From: Macrothele yani
Lineage: Eukaryota > Arthropoda > Arachnida > Araneae > Macrothelidae
Length of the DNA: 64,000 bases
Reading direction: 5' to 3'
Assembly: GCA_039090855.1 (NCBI GenBank)
Contig: CM077025.1
Span: 99,242,489-99,306,488 of the forward strand
Below the pieces are notes generated by a model that saw nothing but the letters and a program-made list of their open reading frames with translations, ran no database searches and was not told the DNA's origin. Both the position numbers and the translations under genes were made by a program. Shown here one piece after another: positions 34,311 through 47,190 of the stretch. The first letter of the stretch is position 1. The number at the start of each line of letters is the position of its first letter.

Positions 34311-34649
34311 AGAAACTAGGAAGCCAATTCTCGAAATGAACATTATTCAAAGCTAAAAGATATTTAATTGTCTAGTTCAGTTGAAGGTGTTTGAGTAAGT
34401 AACAGACTTACAATACTTTGGAGCAGTAACTCATGAGGCAGAAAAGCTTGAAAAGTAATTAAACAATAGAAATAGTAAAGGAAAGTGTCATTTCAGGTGT
34501 AAAAGACTTATTTTTAGCTAATGAAGGGGTGGGCTACATAAAATCTATTGCAGTGTCTTACCTTCTTCTATGAAAGTGAAAGTTGGGTATGAAGTAAGGG
34601 TATCATTAGGTGTTTACTTAATTTTTTATTTTTACTTTATTTTATTTAT

Positions 34650-34915
34650 TTATTTTGTTTCAGGGTTTATTGACCCCCATGAGCAACTCTGAGGGTTATA
34701 GGTAATCCCTTGTCCCTCATTTAAGGCTTCAGGGCTATAGGTAATCCCTTGTCCCCCATTTAAGGCTTCTGGTTCCAGGGAAGGGAGAAATCCAGCACTG
34801 TTAGACAAACACACCATTTATGCTTCATCCAGAAATTGAACCAGGGCTCACCTCAGAAAAATATTTAGAAGCCAGCAGCTCAGACCACTTGGCTACTGGA
34901 GTAGCCATTAAGTGT
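34650..34915 (-). mobile_element. tRNA-derived SINE, family 1 (copy 2)
   Basis: Minus strand begins with tagccaagtggtctgagctg, a worn A box, then ctggttcaatttc for the B box, and the shared cttccctggaaccag body. A duplicated segment (attacctataaccct and attacctatagccct) lies in the 3' body. Confidence 0.75.
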
Positions 34916-35424
34916 TTACAGGTGGGCAATATGAGAGTGGTAAGTAAAATATTGGGGGTGGAGGAAAGAATATATGGATTCAGTGGCATTACAGACATAG
35001 TAATGCAGATATCAATGTAGAACTGATTACGGTACATTTTCTACACAGGATGAAAATTATTAATTGAAATTTACTTAGTTTGGGCATGTATGTCATATGG
35101 GAACAGACTTACAACATGTGCTATATATTAAAGCAGCTAACTGAGGGCTTACTGAAAGATATGGAACAGCACAGATGGTGTTAAATCTGCCATTAATCAC
35201 AGAGGTAATAAGTTGCCAGAAGAAAGAAATCTTGAAATGAACCAAGAGAAATGGAGGAAGTTTGTAGCATCATTTCAGCATTACTTTTTTTCTTCAGTAT
35301 TATTTTTCAATATCATTTTAGATGATTTTCAATTTTGGTTCCCTTAGTTTGCACTTGCATTTTGTGCTTAGTTGACCTCAGCCTCTTCAGGTATGTAGAA
35401 GTAAAGAAAGACATATCATTGCCT

Positions 35425-35625
35425 TAATATTCTAAGTATCAGGGTTTAACTACCACCATAAGAAACTCAGGCTATAAGCATCTACCCATCCCTAATTTGG
35501 AGCTACTGGTTACTGGGAAGGAACAGAGGCAGCACTGTACAACAAACACACCAACCATACCTCTTCCAGGACTCAAACCCAGGCCTATCTTGGACAACTA
35601 GTCAGAGCCCAAGACACTTGAAAAC
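35425..35625 (-). mobile_element. tRNA-derived SINE, family 1 (copy 3)
   Basis: cagggtttaactaccaccat and ccatccctaatttggagcta match the family body inverted; the head is more decayed (aggactcaaacccaggcc). Confidence 0.65.
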
Positions 35626-36225
35626 AATACCATCCAGAACTAAGAATCCAACTCACATCTTTTGACTTCTGTTCTGAATGTTAGTCATTTTGAAACTTCA
35701 AAAGGCAGGCTTTGCAATTTACCTGTATTTCCACAGAAAAGACACTTGCTGACAACCTTCCATGCCAAAAATAATCTTAACATTAATTTTTTCACATGCA
35801 AATATAATCCTTCCAGCATAATTAAAATTGCTACACTCACACATAAAATCAAGGGAAAAAGTATCAAACAAAAAATTATACAATTTGTATCAAAATAATT
35901 ATGGGAGGAATGCACAACATCATGTTCTGGATTACACAGCTTATTACACAAAAACAACTAAATGCAATTATAAAAATCACATGCTGATGAACATGTCAGT
36001 ATGTACTACATACCCAGCATTTCTATAGATATATTTATGCATCAGCCCAGGAATACTGGCATACCAAGCATATGGGGCTTGTGTTTGATATTATACACTT
36101 ATAATCCAAGATAACTTATATGTAAAACACTTCAGTGAGTTCAGGGGTTGAAAAAAATAATTTCCCACTTAGTTCCAGGTTAACAGGAATGAGAATTCAT
36201 TAGACCCAACTACCTTTTATCTTCA
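35626..36225. other. unassigned intronic sequence
   Basis: AT-rich; no supported feature. Confidence 0.4.
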
Positions 36226-36838
36226 TAACTTGTTAGAAGTCTAATGTTGAAATTACTGTTTCTCATGTTATATAAATCTTGAATTGATGGGTTACCCCTA
36301 AACATTGACATGTGGTAGGTAACATGAAAAGAAATTTTGTTAATAATACAATTCACTAATACAATTCTTCTGAGTTTCAGTGAATCGTATTATTAACAAA
36401 AGTTATTTTCATGTTACCTACCACATGTTGTCACACACCCTTAAACATTGACAACATGTGGTAGGTAACATGAAAAGAAATTTTGTTAATAATACAATTC
36501 ACTGAAATTCAGTGAATTATATATTTTGTTATAATCTATATTTGTATTATAATATTGTATTACTAACAAAATAATACAATTCTTCTTGTCAGTGAATTGT
36601 ATATTAACAAAATAATACAATTCACTAATACAATTTTAAAATTCAGTGAATTGTATTATTAACAAAATAATACAATTCACTAATACAATTCTTCTGAATT
36701 TCAGTGAATTGTATTATTAACAAAATTTCTTTTCACGTTACGTACCACATGTTGTCAATGTTTAGGGGTAGCCCGTCCATTCAAGATTTATATAAAGTGA
36801 GAAACGGTAATTTCAACATTAGACTTCTAACAAGTTAT
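36226..36838. mobile_element. foldback element with iterated palindromes
   Basis: Outer arms of at least 130 bp (aacttgttagaagtctaatg at 36227 and its inverse ending 36836) enclose many copies of gtgaattgtattattaacaa and its inverse. Direct and inverted modules alternate so that several alternative hairpins are possible. No gene. Confidence 0.85.
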
Positions 36839-36969
36839 TAATATAAAATAGCCATGTAATGTGAAGATTCAAACAACCTTTAGCTTGAATTACCTTATAC
36901 CTTTTATCTAGTTGAAAACAAATTAAGATAAACAAAACAAACTATGATCTTTTTTTTGTTTTTTAAACT

Positions 36970-37172
36970 ACAATTTTCTTTTCAGGGTTTAACAACCATT
37001 ATGAACAACTCTTAAAGCAGTTGCCCATCCCTAATTTAGGGCCACTGGTTTCAAGGAAGGGCCATCATCCAAGCACAGCACTCATGCCTCATCCAGGACT
37101 AGAACTCTAGCCCACCTCACACAAAAGGTCAAAAGTCAGCACCTCAGACCACTTGCATACTGAGGTGGCAAC
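36970..37172 (-). mobile_element. tRNA-derived SINE, family 1 (copy 4)
   Basis: cagggtttaacaaccattat and taatttagggccactggttt match the family body; the head reads ccacctcagtatgcaagtgg then tctgaggtgctg on the minus strand. Confidence 0.75.
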
Positions 37173-37447
37173 TACAAGTATATTGCTTCATGTTCAATTA
37201 CTACCATCTGTTATTGGATTACCTGAAAGTGACATCAAACATTAATTTTTTTTTAAAATATGCTTAAATTACATTAAAAAAAATCAATTTAAATAAGGAA
37301 GCTTTCAACAACTGGGACAGCAACAAGTATATTGCTTCATTGAGATACACAGATGTTCAAATACACCTTCAAATAATTTATTTACTAATATACTTGTATA
37401 ACTAGTACAATTTCCGTTTCTAGGCATAATACACTACAATATTAAAA

Positions 37448-39193
37448 TTGCAAGCTTTAGATCGGGCCATTAAGAAGCAAGATAACCGTAGCATCTCAAG
37501 AAACATGTCAAGAACTCTGAACAAACTCAAGAATGATTCAGATGTTGTGTTTACTCTGACAGATCACTCCGGTCAGATTGCTGTTCTGAACACCGAAGAC
37601 CATTGGGAAAAGCTCGAAGAATTTATATCCTTATCATGCTCCGTTCCTCAGCAGCATGAACCGCTGAGTCGCTGGGTAACGCAGATCCAGAGAACTTCCA
37701 AAATGCCAGCTTTACCGGAGGAGCTAAGAAAAGCAGCAAAGCCTCTACCAGGATCCATTGTCCCTAGATTATTTGGTCATGTAAAACACCACAAACCGGG
37801 ATGTCCAATTAGGCCAATTATTTCCAAGAAAAGGGCTCCTCCTGCAAAATTAGAAAAGGCAATGGTGAGTTTTTTACAACTGTTTCTACCAAACAAACAG
37901 AGTGCTGAAGTCATCGAAAGATTTTATAGAAAGGATCGCAAACCTTAAACTAGCTAATAATGACATAATGGGAAGCTTCGACGTAACGCAGATGTACCTG
38001 TCAATTCTCATGCATGAAGCCACAAAAAAAAAAAAAAAAAAACTTGTAAAATGGCTGGAGAGCTCTGGAATGTTCCACCGCAAAGCTCTAGAAGCCATCT
38101 CAAAGACTCTAGATGATCTAGCTGAGTCAAACTATTTCCAGTTCCGTTCCAAAGTCTATAGACAAACAAAAGGAGTGCCCATGGGATCAGCACTCTCTGG
38201 GGTGTTAGCTGAAGCAGTGCTGAGACCTTTTGAAAATGTGCTCCTCGGCAGACAAGGGCCTACCCCAAGTCTTTGGCAAAGATATGCCGAAGACATAATT
38301 TTTGTATAGAAGCATGGGAAAGCAACACTGTAGAATTTCATAACCAAACTAAACTCATCCCACCAAGACTTAAAAGTTAACAGTTGAATATGAAGTGAAT
38401 GGCTCTCTTCGATATCTGGATGTCCTGCTTTTAAGAGAAGATTCCAGAAAAATAGGCACTAAAGTTTTTCACAAGTCTTTGTATGTACATAATCCAATTA
38501 TGCCTGATTCCATGGGGCCCATGTCACACAAGTATGCACTTTTTCGTCACCATGCAAAATGCGCCTACAGCCTAGTGTTTAAGCAGGTAGACATCAAAGA
38601 AGAAATAGTCAATTTGAAGAACCTTGCTTTCACTGCAGGCTACGACATGGAACGTGTCAATGGAATCGTCCATAAAGCGAGATACAAGGCAACTGCAAAT
38701 GTGACGCGCATCAGACCTGAGAGACAAGAAATATTCTTGGAGTCAATCCCTTATGTCCCGAGTGTAGCTTATACACTAAAGAACGCCATAAAGAAGCATA
38801 AACTTGACGTTGCACTTAGAACCCCAAAACCCATGGCCGCTCTGCTATCGGCAACATGGGATTCCCTTGGAATTCCCAGACACTTTCAGGAAACTATATA
38901 TAGGAATGACCAAATGGTCTTTCAGGATCTGCTTGCAAGAGCACCAAAGAGATATTAAAAAGAAGTTGATCACAGCTCTCGCCAGAGACACTACGTCCAG
39001 AGGGACTACTCGTCTTTCGAGCAGAATGTGGAAGCCAGCTCCCTATGATGGTCTGATAGCTACAGTCATCAGGGAGTCGATTGGAATTCTAACGTGCGAC
39101 GATACCTCAAACACGGACGTTACCAAGGACATCTCCCCTATCTGGTACAAAATTCTCAACATCCAGCAAAAACAGTTGCAGGGCGAGCCATGA
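37448..39193 (+). pseudogene. Penelope-like RT plus GIY-YIG polyprotein, broken
   Basis: Frame 1 (37448-37948) has HVKHHKPGCPIRPIISKKRA, the N-terminal RT block. Frame 2 (37902-38309) has DIMGSFDVTQMYLSIL (first catalytic Asp), a run of Lys encoded by an inserted A tract, KGVPMGSALSGVLAE and RYAEDIIFV. In the last the YADD box is YAED, altering a catalytic Asp. After a stop, 38395-38958 gives SLRYLDVLLLREDSRKIGTK and the C-terminal RT thumb. Another frame (38804-39193) has LYIGMTKWSFRICLQEHQRD, a GIY-YIG endonuclease core lacking a clean GIY. Three or more frame breaks make it non-functional. Confidence 0.9.
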
Positions 39194-39294
39194 TAAAATT
39201 CCAGTCTGCGCGGATTTTGCACGTGCCATATTACAATTTTGTTTTTAAGTTTCGAGTTCTTTTTCAGATTCTGTTGTTATTTATGTTCCACAGC

Positions 39295-39321
39295 CTGATG
39301 AAGCTGCCAGTGGCAGTGAAA
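39295..39321 (+). ncRNA. hammerhead-like core at Penelope 3' end
   Basis: CTGATGA (39295-39301), a short hairpin agctgcc/ggcagt and GAAA (39318-39321) reproduce the conserved core order of a hammerhead ribozyme. Hammerhead motifs are known in Penelope-like terminal repeats. Helices I and III and the cleavage site were not verified. Confidence 0.35.
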
Positions 39322-39514
39322 GCTTGCAATTTTAATGTTGCAGTGTATTACTAGTTATACTATATAAGTATATTAATAAATAAAATATTGCTTCTGTTTA
39401 CTTATTACAAGCTCCTTTGACTACTGGAAAAAGACATCAAGTATTGAAATTTTTAAAAGCACACTTAAGATACATTTAAAAAAATCATTTAAATAAGAAA
39501 GTTTTCAAATGATA

Positions 39515-39895
39515 ATTTTAGTTTTGCAAACTTAGAAAGGATTCCAGAAATTACAGAAAAAGCCATAAGAGGTTGCCAGATCTGCAATGTTATATTCATT
39601 ATTTTTTCTTTCAAAATTGATTGCCATATTAATGGAATAAATAATGAAGATTCAGCACTACAATTTTGGAGTGAGAGAAAAATTTCCAAACTTTCTTGAT
39701 ATTAACGTGAAAAACGTCTGACAACAGTGGCAATTTGTTTAGTGTCATTCCACAGAGGTTCAGCTGAAGTGTCCTCCAATGTCAAGGTGGCAAACGAAGT
39801 ATCAGAATTTTCTTTATGGATGTCATTTTTGTGCTCTATCAAACAGCTGTTGATACTGTGGAAAGAGCTTCCAAGACCTCCATGAAACAAGCACA
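39515..39895. other. unassigned intronic sequence
   Basis: No supported feature. Confidence 0.35.
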
Positions 39896-40114
39896 CAAAA
39901 ATAACTCTCTTGCTTTCTTAACTGACAGTCTTTAGCAGCGACTACTCATCCTTCTTCAGTCAATATTTTCATGGTAAGAAATCAACACGACTTTCCAAAC
40001 AGATGTCTCTGTAGAAATCACCCATTTTGAAAATAAATTTCAGTTTATCAAAGCTAAACAAAACAAATTTTTATTCTCTGCTCCTAATAAGCTTTCCAAG
40101 ACCCAAAAGTATGT

Positions 40115-41640
<1,526 letters not shown>

Positions 41641-42240
41641 TACAGTTCTCTGGATTTATCCTTACCATCCATCTTATGCCTACAAGCTCAATTTTTTTTT
41701 TCAAAAAGTTTGAATATTGTTTTGACATCAGTTACAACCATTCTGTCATGAAATTAATATTGGATATGATATGAGATAAAATATCCTCTCTCAGTCTTTC
41801 CCAAAGTTTATCTGATTCCAATCTCAATGTCTTCTGGTGAAAATTTTTATATTGAAAGTACTTACCATAGCACCAACAGCAATTTAAATAGAGCACATCA
41901 GTTAGAAATAAAGAAAGTTTTTACACTTAATTGGCCTCACTAACTTTGGAGGGCGTTTTTGCTGAACCTCTATCAAATGACACTAAATGGCTTCATTCAT
42001 GAGTTATTTTTCACTTCATTATTTGAAAAGTTTAGAAATTCTTCTCCCAAACAAAGACTGTAATTTTGTCTCTCCATTTTGTATAATAGATAAATCAAGT
42101 TCAAAATAAAAATATTGAATGCAACATTACATATCAGGCAACCACTTATCATTCATTGACATCCTTCCTAAGGCTGAAAAAGACTGAAGTTATCAGTAGA
42201 AAGCTTCTTTATTTAAATCTTCTTTTATGTGACTTAAATT

Positions 42241-42799
42241 TTTTTATCAGTTTTAATACTTGTTGATTTAAAGCTATATCCAAACTTATGTTGAAAGAGA
42301 CATATTCCTAATTCCTTTTTACAACAGATTTGCTTTAAATCCTTTCTTCCACCCATCCCTAACCCATAAAAACAATTTAAAAAAAGAGAAAGAAAAAAAG
42401 GTCAACAAGGGGGAAAAATGAGAATGTGGGTCACCGGGAAAGGGCTGTATGAGTCAAAGTTGCACATTAGTATCATTACTACCTTTGTTTCATGGTACGA
42501 TCATCCATAAAAAATGTTAAAACTTTGTATTTGCATTCCTCGTACATGAAAACTAACTTCTGATTTAGGTAGTTAAAAACTGCACCTACTTATCATTATG
42601 GTGCTCATAAAAATTTCAGCCAGTTTTGTTAAAAAATCACAAAGGGTTTTCCTTTTACTTTTTTGTGTTTTGATCCCAGTTTCAAGAAAGTCACCAACTA
42701 GTCAGGATGATCAAAATTTTGCTGTCTCATGTTGACGTTTTTTACTTTTATTTGGTTAACACTTAAAACACTACACACAAATACCCTATGAAACTGTGA
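42241..42799. other. unassigned intronic sequence
   Basis: No supported feature; a short A/G-rich block lies at 42378-42420. Confidence 0.4.
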
Positions 42800-43187
42800 A
42801 CTCATTTCTTTCTTCCTGCTGCTATGGCTTCTCCTACTCCTATTTCAGCTCTAGTACATTCGCCTACCCTAGTAACCGCGGGCGTGTATCTCATAATCCG
42901 CACAATTCATTATCCCCACACATATACTCTTTCTATTTTAATAGTAATTTCTTCCCTTACTATATTTCTAGCAGGAGTTTCTGCTAATTGAGAACAAGAT
43001 CTAAAAAAAATCCTTGCTTTAAGAACCCTTAGTCAAATTGCCATAATGTTCTTCGCTATTTCTATTTTTGCTATAAATACAGCCTACTTTCATCTCATTA
43101 CACAAGCTCTATTCAAAAGAACCATATATTTATGCGCTGGTGTAATTATCCGCAGAACTAACTACCAAGACATACGGGCTCATGGTG
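42800..43187 (+). pseudogene. nad5: NUMT: nuclear copy of part of mitochondrial nad5
   Basis: Reading from 42800 with the invertebrate mitochondrial code gives [72 protein letters not shown] and NYQDMRAHG. These are hallmark blocks of NADH dehydrogenase subunit 5, a membrane proton-pumping subunit of complex I. The Trp codon is TGA (42989-42991), and AGA at 43022-43024 and 43118-43120 falls where Ser is expected. The frame is unbroken over about 128 codons, which implies a fairly recent transfer. It has no mitochondrial start or end and sits in an intron, so it cannot be expressed as nad5. Confidence 0.9.
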
Positions 43188-43855
43188 CTTCCTCAATAAT
43201 TCACAGTAGCACCCAACCACATCTAACCTCAGGAGCTGATTTTTCATTCCCCCAGTTTGCGAACACCAGAAAGAAAGCAACCAGGATAAATGTTTCAATC
43301 TCTCTGTCCCCTCACCACAAAACACTTTTCCTAATCATCAAAAACAGCTACACAGTCTTTAAAGTAGAATAACATCACAAAAGCAGTTTTTAAAAATATA
43401 TTATAATCACATCAACACAGTAATTTGCACCGCATTATCACATAAAAGTTCTCACAGATCTTCTGCATGTCCCAAAGCTAATGGAAAAGTTTAATGTTAG
43501 TGCTAGCATAAAAAATGTCAGCCCCAGTTGTTGAACTGGCTGATTTTTTATCTCCTGAGTAAGTAATTCATGTGATGCAATCATCAGATTTAAATTCAGA
43601 AGCATCATATATATATATGTATGTGTTTTAATTATATTAAATTTAATACTGAGAAAAATGAATCATCTTGGTTTCTCATGTATTCTAATTCCCTGCATTT
43701 TTATGTCTACCATTGCCTTGAAAAAGCCTCCCAGTGAAGTGCAAAAGCTTGGCAAATCTTTGTGCTCATTACATCACAAAAATAAAAGGATTAGCTATAA
43801 GCATTTATTGAGTATTCATGGTCTGGTGTATTTAAAAAAACAAATTTTTTCTTAC
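43188..43855. other. unassigned intronic sequence
   Basis: Contains a small hairpin-like block near 43518-43545 (cagccccagttgttgaactg) and a TA run at 43608-43617. The open reading continues from the NUMT to 43372 but is no longer nad5-like. Confidence 0.4.
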
Positions 43856-43947
43856 CCATGGCATCCACAGCAAAAACATTTGCTCCCTTTGCAAGCAATG
43901 CTTGTGTGGCAGCAACCATACCATTCCTGGCAGCAATATGCAATGGC
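43856..43947 (-). CDS. ANKRD28: ANKRD28-like internal exon (complete ankyrin repeat)
   Basis: This 92-bp minus-strand exon encodes the ankyrin repeat PLHIAARNGMVAATQALL followed by AKGANVFAVDAMG. The acceptor is gattttag at 43948 and the donor is gtaag at 43855. The PLHxAARNG helix and AKGAxVxAVD turn are the family's most conserved C-terminal repeat. Phase is +1 in (completing Thr) and +1 out (first base of Gly). The reading contains no stops, and the conserved helix and turn residues are in place, consistent with a live gene rather than a processed copy. The surrounding introns carry a NUMT and Penelope-like elements. Confidence 0.9.
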
Positions 43948-45690
43948 CTAAAATCATTAAGACGTAGTTAACAAGCATAGGACAAAAGAATAGCAGCATA
44001 ACTCAAAAGATATATTTAAACAAAAATTTGTTTTCTTTGAGGAAAAGAAATCAGAAAATTTGTGAAGAACCTACATTTTACATTTATAGCTGCCAAATCT
44101 TCAAACAAAAATATAAAAACATAAAACAACAGATTTTTATGGTTCAGCATTTTTTCTCTAAATACACTGCAAAACTCCTTTTGATTTTTAATTTTCATTG
44201 AGCACATAAATATCTGAAGCATTAAGCTAAAAAAAGTATACATTAAACTAAAAATATTATACATGTGAACATTTTCAGAGCTTTACTTGTAACCCTTAGA
44301 AATGATAAAACTGGTGCATGAGAGTGGATGGAAAACTGCATGGAAATTTCTGATGCACATGAATTAAAAGTTTTAATTCATTGTGAGGTCATTTATGTTT
44401 AAAAACATGTGTGTGCTTTCAACAAAAGATGAAGTGTTTGCTCTGGTCCTTGGCAGAGCAAGAGGTGATTACAAATGCAATTCACTTAAATCAAAACTGA
44501 ATTTCAATAATAGATATTGTCATTGCTTAGTCTGCCATGAAAGAAATTTTATGGGGCACAAAAATGGTGCTGATTTTGTTGCAGTCAGAAAGTACTGATT
44601 TTGAAATAAGTTTTTTTAAAAAACAAGAAGAAAAACAAAAGGGCAAAATAATTCTAATTCCACTGTTTGAAGAGAAGACAAAGATGCAGAAAAGCATGCA
44701 TTTCATTAAAAAACTTGAAAATGCAAAGTCACTCATTTGCACTATTACTAAAAAACAAAGAACATGCAACTTTATGAGAAAACAATTAAAAAGAAGGAAT
44801 ATAACATGAAGAGAAATAAAAAAAATGGAACTTTGTCAGAAAAATTCTAAACAGAAAACAAAACAAAACAAAACAAAAACATGGAACATTCTCATTCTTG
44901 CAAGAATAGGAATTTCCACTAATCCCAAACATCTTTGGTTAGTAGATGGACAGCTTGTAATTTTCTTGATGTTTACGAATAACGAAGTCCCATGAAAATG
45001 GACATGAATGTTTTTGTTCAAAAGTTTCATTTTGTAGCAAGATGATGCAAGATTTTCATTTTGGTGCAAATTGGCAGCATAGGATTCCCACCTCTGCACT
45101 GCCTGCTCATTCCAACAAAAACATTATGCAAATCCTCCCTTCATTCATGACTGCCACTTGGTGTTACTTCAGAATGTGGAAACTAGGAAGGGACTAAAAG
45201 AAAAGTCAAGAGAGCAAAATGAACGGACTGTGGAATTTCTGAGCAATGGCTAACTCTGAGGAATGGATGTCCTGGGCTGGAGGGCAAAGGTATTAAATAC
45301 CACAGTGGGGAGGGCATTTCATGAGGAAGGGTTTCCTGCTCATTGAAACCCCTCCCTTTTATATTACTCATGATTGCACCTACAACCTGCACCCCACTTT
45401 CACTGTATTCCCACATCTTGTTACAACAGTGAAAACGTTAGTTTGGCTGACCCAATATGAACATGGAATGGACAGGAACTTCTTTTAGCTTTGTAATCAA
45501 AATTCACAAAATACTGTATATCAAACTAACAGTCAATGCATATGGTTTGACGTGAAACAGAAGAGGCTTTGGTACCCCATAATTTTAAATCAAAATTTCA
45601 CGGAATTTCCACAGCTTTTCAATATTTCTGGCATAATTAACTTTAAACCTATCAGCATTTTGAACAGTAAAGCTAAGCCACCATTTTAAT
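43948..45690. other. intronic sequence, mostly unassigned
   Basis: Includes an (AAAAC)n stretch at 44855-44880. The segment 44882-44955 weakly matches 49155-49230 (ggaacattctcattcttgca), perhaps a shared old repeat. Several open frames (44383-44809) have no recognisable family. Confidence 0.4.
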
Positions 45691-46044
45691 TCTTTTGGTT
45701 TTCAGACTTTTCTAGGTGCAGAAGTGGTAGAAAAATTCAAGCAGACAATATTCCAAAGCCGCCATTCTTTATTTATTGGTTTTCGTACTTTTCTAGTTAT
45801 ACAGACCTTAAGGCCTATCAGCATGCTAATTTTCAGATCTCTAGGTCATTCAGAAGTGGTAGAACAATTCATGAAAAATTTAAGCAGACGATGTTCCAAA
45901 GTGCTATTTCGATTTTATGGTTTTCGAATTTTTCCAGATATCTGGACCGTAAGACCTATCAACATGCCAATTTTCAGATCTCTAGATCATTTAGAAATGG
46001 TCAAACAATTCGTGAAAAATTCAAGTGCACAATGTTCCAAAGCC

Positions 46045-46056
46045 ATCATTTTGATT
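46045..46056. repeat. 12-bp target-site duplication of the SINE composite
   Basis: atcattttgatt, repeated exactly at 46925-46936. Confidence 0.9.
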
Positions 46057-46924
46057 AATTAATACAGACATTTAACGTGGACCAAGAACATCAAACAAAG
46101 ATCCTTGCTCTTTCCACGTTTATAAGTGAGTCACGGAAATATTCTCATTGGCCACCACTGGGAGTCGAACCCAGGGTCTTCTAGTTACGTGCTGGATATG
46201 CTTCTGCTACACCACAGCGGCCTCGAATTCCTCCAGACTCACACATGCTAACTGCCAAGTCAAGTTGGCAGGTTGCATCTTGGAGCCCCGCACAATGCTG
46301 GGGATTCACGAAAGATGGTAAGTAGCAACTGAAGAAATAATTAGAAGGCAAATGAATAATTAATACAGACATTTAATGTGGACCAGGAACATCAAACAAA
46401 GATCCTCGCTCTTTCCATGTTTATAAGTGAGTCACAGAAAAATTCTCATTGGCCGCCACCGGGATTCGAACCCAGGGTGGAGGAATTCGAGGCCGCTGTG
46501 GTGTAGCAGAAGCATATCCGGCGCATAACTGGAAGACCCTGGGTTCGACTCCCGGTGGTGGCCAATGAGAATTTTTCCGTGACTCACTTGTAAACGTGGA
46601 AAGAGCGAGGATCTTTGTTTGATGTTCCTGGTCCACGTTAAATGTCTGTATTATTATTCATTCGCCTTCTAATTATTTCTTCAGTTGCTACTTACCATCT
46701 TTGGTGAATCCTTAGCATTGTGCAGGGCTCCAAGAAGCAACCTGCCAACTTGGCTTGGCAGTTAGCTTGTGTGAGTCTGGAGGAATTCAAGGCCGCTGTG
46801 GTGTAGCGGAAGCATATTCGGCGTGTAACTGGAAGGCCCTGCGTTCGACTCCCAGTGGCGGCCAATGAGAATTTTTCTGTGACTCACTTATAAAGGTGGA
46901 AAGAGCGAGGATCTTTGTTTGATG
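46057..46924. mobile_element. composite tRNA-like SINE (family 2), inverted multi-unit
   Basis: Four units of one roughly 300-bp element lie between exact 12-bp duplications: two on the minus strand (46060-46350, and partial 46352-46482), then two on the plus strand (partial 46483-46650, then 46651-46924). Each contains a tRNA-like region: minus 46149-46222, plus 46491-46564 and 46791-46864. A box TGGTGTAGCGG and B box GGTTCGACTCC are visible, and the 46791 unit folds with a 7-bp acceptor stem. All 3' ends face outward. Confidence 0.8.
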
Positions 46925-47190
46925 ATCATTTTGATTTTTTTGGTTTTCGGACTTTTCTGAGTATCCGGACCTTAAGACCTATCAGAATACCAATTTTCAG
47001 ATCTCTGAGTCATTTAGAAGTGGTTGAACAATTTACTAAAAAATTCAAGCAGGCAGCGTTCCAAAGCCACCATTTTGATTTTTTGGTTTTGGGGCTTTTT
47101 TAGGCATACAGATGTTAAGACTTATCAGCATACTAATTTTCAGATCTCTAGGTCATTTAGAAGTGGTTGAACAATTCGTGGACAAAAACA

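Larger units (their letters stand above)
37383..39376 (+). mobile_element. Penelope-like retroelement 2, near complete
   Basis: The 3' end (from about 39318 to 39376) is repeated inverted at the 5' end (37386-37464), both containing gcaattttaatgttgcagtg or a close variant. This inverted terminal arrangement is typical of Penelope elements. A decayed direct repeat of about 90 bp also flanks the unit (37232-37310, 39418-39510). Confidence 0.85.
45692..47190 (+). repeat. tandem repeat of ~143-bp units, interrupted by a SINE composite
   Basis: About five units contain ttttcagatctctaggtcat, agaagtggttgaacaatt, ttccaaagccaccattttga and gacttttctagg...aagacctatcag. Units lie at about 45692-45773 (partial), 45774-45916, 45917-46056, 46931-47078 and 47079-47190 (partial). 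Frames give a repeating SHLEVVEQF...RPIRMPIFRSL peptide, which is a by-product of the unit length and not a supported protein. Confidence 0.8.

Noticed and set aside
36226..36838. Repeat-spacer pattern that could suggest a CRISPR array.
   Set aside because: Repeat modules alternate in orientation, spacing is irregular, spacers are not unique and the genome is eukaryotic.
42796..42987. Ser/Tyr-rich 63-residue standard-code open frame.
   Set aside because: It is out of frame with nad5; the nad5 frame starts at 42800 and needs the mitochondrial code.
45724..46062. 112-residue repetitive open frame (…HSEVVEQF…).
   Set aside because: It is produced by a ~143-bp tandem repeat; units mutate without preserving the frame and the SINE composite interrupts it.
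46791..46864. Possible functional tRNA gene with a 7-bp acceptor stem.
   Set aside because: The anticodon loop lacks the invariant T33, the loop differs in each copy, and all copies sit inside the same longer SINE unit.
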